Source: Candidatus Laterigemmans baculatus
Lineage (GTDB): Bacteria > Planctomycetota > Planctomycetia > Pirellulales > Pirellulaceae
Direction of reading: 5' to 3'
DNA length: 64,000 nucleotides
Assembly (NCBI RefSeq): GCF_010367455.1
Contig: NZ_WRPR01000042.1
Coordinates: 62,001-126,000 of the forward strand
In this document: piece by piece, positions 55,697 to 64,000 of the stretch
How the letters are laid out: each line of letters starts with the position of its first letter
Numbering within the stretch: the stretch's first letter is position 1
Position numbers and translations under genes: made by a program
The notes under the pieces: model-generated
The model's database searches: none
What the model saw: the letters and a program-made list of their open reading frames with translations, nothing else
Told to the model about the DNA's origin: nothing

Positions 55697-58462
55697 CTAC
55701 TCCTCTTCTCCAAACTCCGCGAACAGATCCTTAAGAAGCTCCCGCTCCGCCTCGGGGTTTCCCAGCGGCGGCGGGAGGATTGCCGCCGGGGAGTTCGGTA
55801 GGCTGGCCATCGAACCAACGAGCGGGCCGGCCAAATGAAGCAGCTCGCGAACCCGCCACGCTTCCGGCTCTTCGGCTTCGGGGGTGAGTTCGCTGGCGGC
55901 GTCGCTCTTCGTCAACCCGCCGAGAAACTGCACCGCGACCCCGGCCGAGTAGCTTTCGGTTTGCTCGAAGCCGCGAGCCGCTCGGCTCTGTCCGGCATCG
56001 TTGCGGAGTTCGGTCAGCCCTGGGCTTTGGTGCCAGCGGCCCGCTCCGTGGTCGTCGGCGTAGAGCGTCGCGCGGTCGTGGCCGCCGGCGGTCGCATGTC
56101 CGGTGACCGAGTCGAAGCTGCGGGCCTGGGCGTAATATCCCTGGCCGCTGATCCAGGCCGATTCGGCCGAGGCGGTCATCCGGTCGTCGCCAGCGGAGTC
56201 GTAGAGGTTGGCCACGTCGTGGCCGCCGGCGGTGGCGTAGGCATAGACCCGCTCGAAACCGTAGGCGGAGTTAAAAAACTCGCCCCCGCGGAGGCTCACA
56301 AACTGGGGCCGAACCGCCAGCTGGTCGTCCTCCGGCGAGTCGTGCAAAAACGCCATGTCCGCTCCACCGGCAGTGGCATGCACGTAGACCCGCTGCACGT
56401 TGCTGACTTCGTAGCGGAAGCCGGCCCCCTCGAGCATCGCTTGCCCGGGACGGGCTTCGAGCCGATCGTTGCCGCGGGTGTCATAGAGATAGGCTCGATC
56501 GGAGCCGCCGCTCCCCTCGTACCGCACGTCCTCAAAGCCGCGGAGGACGAAGCTGCGGTCGCCTGCGGTGAGCGTTCCATCGGCATACGGATTGAGGACC
56601 AGTCGAGCGGCGGCCGCCGAACTGGTGATCCGCAGCGCATCGGCTCCCGAACCTCCGTCGATGACTCCCGAGGTGACTTCTCCAGCAGCGAAGGCGTACT
56701 CGAGATTGCCGATCCGCGCGACTACTCCATCGCTCACGTCGAGCCCGATCTCCGGGTCTCCCGCGACGCTGCTCAGCTGCAAACGTCCCTCGTGCACGCC
56801 GACCACGTTGGCCAGCCGGACCGCAGCCGACCCATCGGGCGAGCTGTTGAGCGGTGAAGCGATCGAGATCGAGAGCTTCTGATCAGCGACGACCCGAACG
56901 TCGATCTGTCCCGTAGCCGGAGCGTCGCCATTCCAAAGCACGTTCCCGCTGGCATCCTCGATCCGCACCGCCCCTCGATCCGCTTCGGTTTCGAAGGCGA
57001 CCGAGAACAGCCCGCTGCGAACGGCCGTGGCATGAATCGTCGTGGCATGAATCGTCGTGGCACCGCCGAGTTCGACTCGCGACCATTCGACGTGCCCCAA
57101 GTCGATCGGATCGGTGTCGAGTTGGGCGGGGTCGAGTGGGGGCGTTTGCGGCGGAGTCGAGTCGCCTGGATCTGCGGGGCCGGGCGCGGGACTCTCGGGC
57201 GTTGTCGGGCCCGGCGTGCCAGTGCTCCCCAGCACCGAATCGATCGCGGCGGCCAAGTTCACTTCGTAGTATCGCGTGCCGGTCGCTGGATCGACGCGCT
57301 CGTCAGCCGTTTGCTGCAGCCGCTCGAGCATCTCGTCGAGGGTGGCGTCGTGGCCGGTTTCCGCAAAAGCTTCGCGGAGCAGAACGGAGGCGGCGGCGAT
57401 TTGAGGGGCGGCCATGCTGGTGCCGTTGGCGGCATGATAATCGTTGACCTCGCCGTCCCAGCCGAGCACGTGGTCGGGGACCGAGCTGGTGACGCCGCGG
57501 CCGACGGTCGTGAGCATTGCGTCGCTCCGCTGCGAGAACGAGCTCAGCGAGCCATCCGCATCGACGCTGCCGACGGCCCAGGTGTGCGGGCTCGAGGCGG
57601 GATAGGTCAGACGGTCGGGAAAGGCCGAGTCGTAGGCATTACCGGCGGCAGCGACGACCAGGATGCTGGCCTCCCGCAGCTGCGCGAGTTCGTCTTCCAG
57701 CTGGATTTGGACATCGGCGGCGAGCGCGTCGGGAAGCAGCGTTCCGATCGAGATGTTGACGGTGGTGATCGGAGAAGCGAACGTGTCGCGGTTGTCGTAA
57801 ACCCACTGCAGCGCCGACTCGATCCAGTCGAGCGAGCCCACGCCGGCGTCATCGAAGACGCGGAGCGCGACCAAGTCCGCCCCCGGCGCAATCCCTGAGA
57901 GCGAGTCGCTTTGGCCGCCGATCAGCCCGGCCACGTGGGTCCCGTGAAAACCGGCCGGCGCGTCGTCGTACGGGTCCGCGTCCCCTTCGGCAAAATCCCA
58001 GCCGCCGACGACGCGGTAGCCAGGGCCGAAGCCTCCGCCGAGGGCGACGTGGTCCCAAGCGATGCCGCTGTCGATCACGGCCACCGTTTGCCCCGCGCCG
58101 CTCAAGCCATAGCTGCCGCGGACCGCTGCCGCTTGCTCGAGTAGCGGCGGAAGCTCCGCGAAGCTCGACGCCGAGCTCGACGAGAGCAGCTGCGGATCGG
58201 TGCCCTGCACGTCGCCCGCCTGCGAGTCGAAGGGTTGGCAAAAGTTCGCGATTGCGTTGGCGTTGAAATCGTTGGCGTTGAAATCGTCGCTGTGGAGGGC
58301 CGACAGGGCATCGAGCAGCAGATCGGCTCCGGGATTGGCCGAGAGGGCCAGCCGGGGTTCGAAGGCGAGAATCCGGCGAAGCGGTTTCGCGATGGCCGGA
58401 GCCGAGCGGCGCGGCGGTCGGCGCCCACAATCGTCGGCGGGAGGCTGCGAACAAGAGGCCAT
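55697..58462 (-). CDS. Subtilisin-like (S8) serine protease with C-terminal TAGGHD repeats
   Basis: 921 aa. The N-terminus has RRILAFEPRLALSA, a variant of the planctomycete LEPR/FEPR motif near the start of exported proteins. The peptidase domain (~115-430) has catalytic Asp131 (VIDSGI), His173 (FHGTHVAG) and Ser349 (NGTSMAAP). A Pro-rich linker (~435-465) leads to a beta-rich region and then repeats of ~40-45 residues around ~690-870 (YATAGGHDVANLYDSAGDDR). In-frame repeats DFNAN and IHATT are also visible. ATG at 58462 follows the end of a non-conserved upstream frame. Surface or extracellular protein processing is likely; the target is unknown. Confidence 0.9.
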   Translation of the reverse strand: MASCSQPPADDCGRRPPRRSAPAIAKPLRRILAFEPRLALSANPGADLLLDALSALHSDDFNANDFNANAIANFCQPFDSQAGDVQGTDPQLLSSSSASSFAELPPLLEQAAAVRGSYGLSGAGQTVAVIDSGIAWDHVALGGGFGPGYRVVGGWDFAEGDADPYDDAPAGFHGTHVAGLIGGQSDSLSGIAPGADLVALRVFDDAGVGSLDWIESALQWVYDNRDTFASPITTVNISIGTLLPDALAADVQIQLEDELAQLREASILVVAAAGNAYDSAFPDRLTYPASSPHTWAVGSVDADGSLSSFSQRSDAMLTTVGRGVTSSVPDHVLGWDGEVNDYHAANGTSMAAPQIAAASVLLREAFAETGHDATLDEMLERLQQTADERVDPATGTRYYEVNLAAAIDSVLGSTGTPGPTTPESPAPGPADPGDSTPPQTPPLDPAQLDTDPIDLGHVEWSRVELGGATTIHATTIHATAVRSGLFSVAFETEADRGAVRIEDASGNVLWNGDAPATGQIDVRVVADQKLSISIASPLNSSPDGSAAVRLANVVGVHEGRLQLSSVAGDPEIGLDVSDGVVARIGNLEYAFAAGEVTSGVIDGGSGADALRITSSAAAARLVLNPYADGTLTAGDRSFVLRGFEDVRYEGSGGSDRAYLYDTRGNDRLEARPGQAMLEGAGFRYEVSNVQRVYVHATAGGADMAFLHDSPEDDQLAVRPQFVSLRGGEFFNSAYGFERVYAYATAGGHDVANLYDSAGDDRMTASAESAWISGQGYYAQARSFDSVTGHATAGGHDRATLYADDHGAGRWHQSPGLTELRNDAGQSRAARGFEQTESYSAGVAVQFLGGLTKSDAASELTPEAEEPEAWRVRELLHLAGPLVGSMASLPNSPAAILPPPLGNPEAERELLKDLFAEFGEEE
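57027..57062 (-). repeat. In-frame 15-bp tandem repeat in the S8 protease gene
   Basis: About 2.5 copies of a GTGGCATGAATCGTC unit code IHATT on the minus strand. A second 15-bp duplication coding DFNAN is at ~58256-58285. Confidence 0.9.
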
Positions 58463-58628
58463 CGTTCCACGGGGGAGAGCAGGGGGGAGGGTGTTGAAGC
58501 GACCGGATGGGCAAACATAGGTCGCCGAATTCCTTCGAGAAGGATTGAACTTGGGCCGCCGGCCGATCCGAGAAAATAGGTCGAGTCGTCCCATTCGCAC
58601 CAACCGGCAAGCCGAGGAAGTTGGAGTC

Positions 58629-59168
58629 ATGTCGCTGGCCCGCTTCTGGTCCTCATTGAAACTGCTGCACTTCTCGAAACCCGCCGCAGACCGGCCGCTG
58701 TACCAGGCGGTGCGGGGGCGGGTGATCCAGAGTGTTTTGGAACTTCGCATCGGTACGGGAGAGCGGTCCGAGCGGCTGATCGGTTGGCTTCGCGAGCAGG
58801 GCTCCGAAGGCACGATCCGCTACGCCGCGGTCGACCCGTTCGAGGCTGGCGGAGCGGGGCACCTGGGGTTGAAGGAGTTCCATAGCCGACTGGGGCGGCT
58901 CGGCGCACGGCCGCTGCCGGTGCCGCTGGCCGGCTCGCTGGCGATGGCTCTGACCCGCGTCGCCCACACGATCGGAGCGGTCGACCTGCTGGTGCTCGAC
59001 GGTTCCGAGGCGGAGCTGAACGACCCGGCAGTGCTGCACGTGCTCTCGCGACTGGTCCGCGAGGACTCGCTCGTGCTCACCCGCAACGAGGCCAGCGGAG
59101 CGCTCGAGGTGCAGCCGGCGGCCCGCTTTGCCGAAGCGGGCGATCCGCAGCGGCGTGCTGCCGCCTAG
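58629..59168 (+). CDS. Conserved hypothetical protein with class-I fold features
   Basis: 179-aa soluble protein. SVLELRIGTGERSERLIGWL at ~34-54 resembles a SAM-binding Rossmann start but lacks the GxGxG pattern. IRYAAVDPFEAGG and VDLLVLDGSEAEL keep the acidic ends of strands 2 and 4. It may be a degenerate methyltransferase-like protein; activity is doubtful. ATG at 58629 has GGAG close upstream. Divergent from the S8 protease; a family C repeat follows. Confidence 0.68.
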   Translation: MSLARFWSSLKLLHFSKPAADRPLYQAVRGRVIQSVLELRIGTGERSERLIGWLREQGSEGTIRYAAVDPFEAGGAGHLGLKEFHSRLGRLGARPLPVPLAGSLAMALTRVAHTIGAVDLLVLDGSEAELNDPAVLHVLSRLVREDSLVLTRNEASGALEVQPAARFAEAGDPQRRAAA

Positions 59169-59465
59169 CGTGCAAAATCAGTGAAATCAGCCGTCACGCG
59201 CTAGCGTCCGGTTCTCACGGCGTTTTCGGGAACCGGGGGCTAGCGCCCGGCGGCTGATGATTAATCCGAGCTAGCGCCCGGCGGCTGATGAACGGACTCT
59301 GCCTAATTCGAAAAATTCATCCAAGCTGCACATTTGCCACTTTCCGGTCTGAGAAAATAGCGGTTGGGCTGGCGGTTCCGCCGAGTGCCCCTTTAGTATC
59401 GTACGCTATTGGATCTGGAGACCCCTCGATCGAAGGGGCTTCTCTTTCTCGGAAGTGAGTCCGAA
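59169..59465. promoter_or_regulatory. Gap before glmS: family C repeat and glmS leader
   Basis: A family C element plus an extra partial copy occupies ~59188-59291. In the leader, CCCCT (59422-59426) and AGGGG (59434-59438) form a small hairpin 28 bp before the ATG, followed by CTTCTCTTTCTC. It may modulate glmS translation. It does not resemble the glmS ribozyme core. Confidence 0.4.
59188..59291. repeat. Palindromic repeat family C behind the 179-aa gene
   Basis: GCGCTAGCGTCCGGTTCTCA and the inverted GAACCGGGGGCTAGCGCCCG, followed by a second truncated GAGCTAGCGCCCGGCGGCTG copy. Confidence 0.9.
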
Positions 59466-61331
59466 ATGTGCGGCATCGTCGGCTACATCGGTCCAGCCTC
59501 GGCAGCGACGTTTTTGCTCCAGGGGCTGCGGCGGCTCGAGTACCGCGGCTACGACAGTTCCGGAGTCGCGACGCTCGACGGGAACGGCCTGCAGGTCCGG
59601 CGGGCCGTGGGGCGGATCGACGAGCTGGCAGCGCGGCTCGACTGCAATCCGCCGCTCGGTTCGATCGGAATCGGCCACACGCGGTGGGCCACGCACGGGC
59701 CGGCGACCGAAGAGAATGCTCACCCGCACCTCGGCGGCGATGGTCTCGTCGCAGTGGTCCACAATGGGGTGATCGAGAACCATCAGCAGCTCAAGGACGA
59801 TCTGCTCGCCAAGGGCTACCGGTTCCATTCGGCGACCGACTCCGAAGCGATCGCCCATCTGATCGCCGAAGCCCTGCAACAGACCGCCTCCGGCGACAGC
59901 CAGGCAGGTGACGACGAGAGCCGCTATGTCGAGGCGGTTCGCCGGGCGATCGCCCAGCTCCGCGGGACGTACGGCATCGCGGTCGTTTTCCGCGACCGGC
60001 CCGATTTGATCATCGCCGCCCGCTTTGGCAGCCCGCTGGTGGTCGGTGTCGGGCGGGGGGAGCATTTCCTCGCTTCGGACGCGTCGCCGCTGGTCGGGCA
60101 CACCGACCGGATCGTCTACTTGGCCGATCACCAGCTGGCGGTGCTCAAAGCGAATCAGCTGAGCGTGATCCATCGCGACCAGGGGAAGGTCGATCTGCAT
60201 GTCCGGCCGCTAGAGATCGAAGCCGACGAGGTCTCGCTCGAGGGCTTTGATCACTACATGCTCAAGGAGATCTACGAGCAGCCCACGGCGATCCGCAACG
60301 CGATGCGCGGCCGCTTGGATGCCGAGCACGCGACCGCGCTGTTCGGCGGCCTCAACCTCACGCCCCAGCAGCTGCGGAGCATCGACCGGATCGTGCTCAC
60401 CGGGTGTGGGACGAGCTGGCACTCGGCGCTGGTCGGGGAGTACTTGATCGAAGAGCTGGCTCGGATCCCGGTCGAGGTCGAGTACGCCAGCGAGCTTCGC
60501 TACCGCAATCCGCCGCTCGATTCGGGGACGCTCGTCTTCGGGATCACTCAGAGCGGCGAGACGGCCGACACGCTCGCCGCGCTGCGGGAGATGAAACGCA
60601 AAGGGCACCGCACGCTGGCGATCTGCAATGTCGTCGCCAGCTCGATTGCCCAAGCGGCCGATGGCGGCGTCTACCTCCATGCCGGTCCCGAGATCGGAGT
60701 GGCCAGCACGAAAGCCTACACCTCGCAGTGCTGCGTGCTGGCGATGCTGGCGCTCTATTTGGGGCGGCTGCGGCATCTGAGCTTCGAGGCGGGAGAGCGG
60801 ATCATTGCCGAGCTGCAGAGCCTGCCTGGAGCGGTCCAGCAGGCGCTCGCGTGCGATGAGCAGGTCCGTCAAGTCGCCGAAAAATATAAAGACGCGACGA
60901 ACTTTCTCTATCTCGGCCGTCAGTACAACTTCCCCACGGCGCTCGAGGGAGCACTGAAGCTGAAGGAAATCAGCTACATCCATGCCGAGGGTTATCCGGC
61001 CGCCGAAATGAAGCATGGGCCGATCGCCCTGGTCGATGCCGACACGCCGAGCGTGTTCATCATTCCCCGCGGCACGACGTATGAAAAAGTGATGGCCAAC
61101 GTCGAAGAGGTCAAAGCCCGCGGCGGACCGATCATCGCGATCGCCTGTCACGACGATCCCCGCGTCGCCAGCCTCGCCGACGACGTGATTCGGATCCCCC
61201 AGATGCCCGAGTACCTGCAGCCGATCGTCTCGGTCGTGCCGCTGCAGTTGCTCTCCTACCACATCGCGCTGCTGCGGGGTTGCGATGTCGACAAGCCCCG
61301 CAACTTGGCCAAGAGTGTCACGGTGGAGTGA
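59466..61331 (+). CDS. glmS: Glutamine-fructose-6-phosphate aminotransferase (isomerising)
   Basis: 621-aa enzyme making glucosamine-6-phosphate, the entry to UDP-GlcNAc, peptidoglycan and lipid A. After Met removal Cys1 of MCGIVGYIGP is the glutaminase nucleophile; HTRWATHG and EAIAHLI complete the amidotransferase domain. Two SIS domains follow (LTGCGTSWHSALVGEY, GITQSGETADTLAALR, EGALKLKEISYIHAEGYPAA), ending in KSVTVE. The ATG at 59466 is fixed by the Cys1 requirement. Confidence 0.97.
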   Translation: MCGIVGYIGPASAATFLLQGLRRLEYRGYDSSGVATLDGNGLQVRRAVGRIDELAARLDCNPPLGSIGIGHTRWATHGPATEENAHPHLGGDGLVAVVHNGVIENHQQLKDDLLAKGYRFHSATDSEAIAHLIAEALQQTASGDSQAGDDESRYVEAVRRAIAQLRGTYGIAVVFRDRPDLIIAARFGSPLVVGVGRGEHFLASDASPLVGHTDRIVYLADHQLAVLKANQLSVIHRDQGKVDLHVRPLEIEADEVSLEGFDHYMLKEIYEQPTAIRNAMRGRLDAEHATALFGGLNLTPQQLRSIDRIVLTGCGTSWHSALVGEYLIEELARIPVEVEYASELRYRNPPLDSGTLVFGITQSGETADTLAALREMKRKGHRTLAICNVVASSIAQAADGGVYLHAGPEIGVASTKAYTSQCCVLAMLALYLGRLRHLSFEAGERIIAELQSLPGAVQQALACDEQVRQVAEKYKDATNFLYLGRQYNFPTALEGALKLKEISYIHAEGYPAAEMKHGPIALVDADTPSVFIIPRGTTYEKVMANVEEVKARGGPIIAIACHDDPRVASLADDVIRIPQMPEYLQPIVSVVPLQLLSYHIALLRGCDVDKPRNLAKSVTVE

Positions 61332-61368
61332 ACTGAATCGTTGCGTCGTAATTTCGGAGGAATGAACC

Positions 61369-61563
61369 ATGAAAACGACTGGACTGAGCTACAACTCGCG
61401 CAAAGCCCTGATGGTCAACATCGGGGAATCGGCCGGAAATGAAATCGCCAACCTGATCCAGCGGATGGCGGGCGAGATCGAGGAGTTGCGGCGGACCAAA
61501 GTGAACGTGACGAGGATCGTTCCCAGCCAAGAGCCGCATGCGGTTTTCGACGAACCGCTCTGA
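61369..61563 (+). CDS. Small conserved protein (64 aa) between glmS and the epimerase gene
   Basis: Short soluble protein: [20 protein letters not shown], then a probable helix ([20 protein letters not shown]). No family recognised. It is supported by an excellent ribosome-binding site (CGGAGGAATGAACC) and its position 37 bp behind glmS and 52 bp before the epimerase gene, all on one strand. It may be a regulatory or structural partner of glmS expression; that is speculation. Confidence 0.65.
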   Translation: MKTTGLSYNSRKALMVNIGESAGNEIANLIQRMAGEIEELRRTKVNVTRIVPSQEPHAVFDEPL

Positions 61564-61615
61564 CTGCGTTGGCTTGCTCTGTGTTGTCCCAATCAGCGTT
61601 GAAGTTGACTTCTTG

Positions 61616-62626
61616 ATGCGTACATATCTCGTCACGGGTACTGCCGGATTTATCGGTTTTCATCTCGCCGAATACCTTCTCGCCCGCGGCCATCGGGTCG
61701 TCGGGCTCGACGTGGTCAATGACTACTACAGCGTCCAATTGAAGGAGGACCGGCTGGCACGGCTGGAGGCTCGCGAGGGCTTTCGGAACTACCGCGTCGA
61801 ACTGGCCGATACGGCGGCCGTGGCCGACATCTTCGACCGCCACCAGTTCGACCGCGTGGTGCATCTGGCCGCCCAGGCCGGTGTCCGCTATTCGCTGGAA
61901 AATCCCCACGCCTACGCCCAGAGCAATCTGGTCGGATTCCTGAACATCCTCGAGGGCTGTCGGCACCACCAAGTGCCCCACCTGACGTACGCCAGCAGCA
62001 GCAGCGTCTACGGGGCCAACACGACGATGCCCTTCTCGGTCCACCAGAACGTGGACCATCCGCTGAGCCTCTACGCGGCGACCAAGAAGTCGAACGAACT
62101 GATGGCCCACACCTACAGCCATCTGTACGGGCTGCCGACGACCGGGCTGCGGTTCTTCACCGTCTACGGTCCCTGGGGCCGGCCGGACATGGCGCTGTTC
62201 CTGTTCACCAAAGCGATCCTCGCGGGCGAACCGATTCAGGTCTTCAACGAAGGGCGGATGCGGCGCGACTTCACCTACATCGACGACATCGTCGAAGGGG
62301 TCTTTCGGACCGCCGAACAAATTGCCACCCCCAACCCCGAATGGTCCTCGGCCGCTCCCGATCCCGGCAGTAGCGCCGTGCCCTACCGGATCTACAACAT
62401 CGGCAACAACAACCCGGTCGAGCTCGGCGACTTCATCCAAGCCATCGAGCGGGCGATCGGCAAACCGGCCAAGAAAGAGCTGCTGCCGATGCAGCCCGGC
62501 GACGTCCCGGCGACCTACGCTGATATCGAAGCCCTCGAGCAGGCGGTCGGCTTCCGCCCCCGCACGTCGATCGAGCACGGCGTCGAACAGTTCGTCCGCT
62601 GGTACCGAGAGTACTACGGGGTCTAA
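61616..62626 (+). CDS. NAD-dependent epimerase, UDP-glucuronate 4-epimerase type
   Basis: 336-aa extended short-chain dehydrogenase. NAD motif [16 protein letters not shown], catalytic Ser/Tyr/Lys in YASSSSVYG and [13 protein letters not shown], and [20 protein letters not shown], which is typical of the CapI/LspL UDP-GlcA 4-epimerase group. It would make UDP-galacturonate from the product of Ugd (42919-44253). ATG at 61616 is used. Residues ~245-265 ([18 protein letters not shown]) form a small insertion. Confidence 0.88.
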   Translation: MRTYLVTGTAGFIGFHLAEYLLARGHRVVGLDVVNDYYSVQLKEDRLARLEAREGFRNYRVELADTAAVADIFDRHQFDRVVHLAAQAGVRYSLENPHAYAQSNLVGFLNILEGCRHHQVPHLTYASSSSVYGANTTMPFSVHQNVDHPLSLYAATKKSNELMAHTYSHLYGLPTTGLRFFTVYGPWGRPDMALFLFTKAILAGEPIQVFNEGRMRRDFTYIDDIVEGVFRTAEQIATPNPEWSSAAPDPGSSAVPYRIYNIGNNNPVELGDFIQAIERAIGKPAKKELLPMQPGDVPATYADIEALEQAVGFRPRTSIEHGVEQFVRWYREYYGV

Positions 62627-62645
62627 GGCCCGTTGAGTCCCTTGA

Positions 62646-62745
62646 GCCGTAGGCGCTAGCCTCGGGTGAGCCGTAGGCGCTAGCCTCGGGCCTCGCAACC
62701 CCGGAATCTGCGCTGCAGCACCCGCGGCTAGCGCCGTCGGCTCAA
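62646..62745. repeat. Palindromic repeat family B
   Basis: Two copies of GAGCCGTAGGCGCTAGCCTC, then the inverted GCGGCTAGCGCCGTCGGCTC, behind the epimerase gene. Confidence 0.9.
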
Positions 62746-62760
62746 GAGGGCTGCCAGCCC

Positions 62761-62831
62761 CCCGAGCCCCGTTAGCCCTTCTGAGTTTTGGCTCGGGGAG
62801 ATAAAGTAGAGGGTTCTCCAACCTCTCTACT
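62761..62831 (+). promoter_or_regulatory. Two hairpins in the leuC leader
   Basis: CCCGAGCC (62761-62768) pairs with GGCTCGGG (62790-62797). AGTAGAGGGTT pairs with AACCTCTCTACT (62805-62831, one bulge). The second ends 22 bp before the leuC ATG. No leucine-rich leader peptide is visible, so attenuation is only a possibility. Confidence 0.35.
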
Positions 62832-62853
62832 CGCTTTAAGACTCCACACGCCA

Positions 62854-64000
<1,147 letters not shown>

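Noticed and set aside
58463-58813. N-terminal extension of the S8 protease
   Set aside because: The frame continues upstream but overlaps the divergent 179-aa gene, and the conserved FEPR motif follows the ATG at 58462.
59401-59465. glmS ribozyme
   Set aside because: Only a 5-bp hairpin is visible; the conserved ribozyme core and pseudoknots are absent.

Overview
The window looks like a chromosomal segment of a GC-rich planctomycete of the Rhodopirellula/Pirellulaceae type. The evidence is a DUF1559 prepilin-like protein with a C-terminal H-X9-DG motif, a DUF1207 protein, ThuA/DUF1080 and PQQ-propeller secreted proteins, an exported Cys-rich repeat protein, an FEPR-type N-terminus on a subtilase, lpxB (Gram-negative lipid A synthesis), and abundant palindromic interspersed repeats. 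No rRNA, tRNA, CRISPR array or prophage was recognised. This assignment is inference from gene content, not from a marker gene.

Layout. 1-3.9 kb: 5' part of an ABC ATPase, folC and two small conserved genes. 3.5-7.5 kb: a leftward fatty-acid-synthase-like operon (FabZ, a FabZ-like partner lacking the catalytic His, a long ACP, FabF, a Cys/His mini-protein). 7.5-14.1 kb: a possible structured RNA, a phosphodiesterase, a DUF2383 protein with a strong terminator, a sigma-54 response regulator followed by an Hpt protein, and a ComM-type AAA+ protein. 14.1-17 kb: a low-GC accessory patch with a HEPN-motif protein and an IS3-type transposase remnant between palindromic repeats. 17-23.6 kb: a peptidoglycan-sugar salvage locus: a serine hydrolase fused to a NamZ-type exo-muramidase, a Na+/solute symporter, MurQ and a BadF-type sugar kinase. 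23.7-35 kb: transporters, DUF1207, tandem TM2, DnaE2, LpxB and unknown genes. 35-44.9 kb: the Cys-rich repeat protein, a cupin, two PQQ propellers, a degenerate receiver, PanD, Ugd and MoaB/Mog. 45-64 kb: SucA, an FAD oxidoreductase, ThuA-DUF1080, HemB, a cupin, a methyltransferase, DUF1559 plus lipoprotein, a subtilase, GlmS, a UDP-glucuronate-type epimerase and the 5' part of LeuC.

Two genome-scale patterns stand out. First, many otherwise conserved proteins carry short in-frame tandem DNA repeats (units of 12, 15, 18 or 24 bp). Second, several palindromic repeat families occupy intergenic space non-randomly: one mainly at convergent gene ends, one only in the two divergent promoter gaps where it occurs, and two directly behind stop codons. 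The most system-like loci are the muropeptide-sugar salvage locus and the FAS-like operon with a probable active/inactive dehydratase pair.
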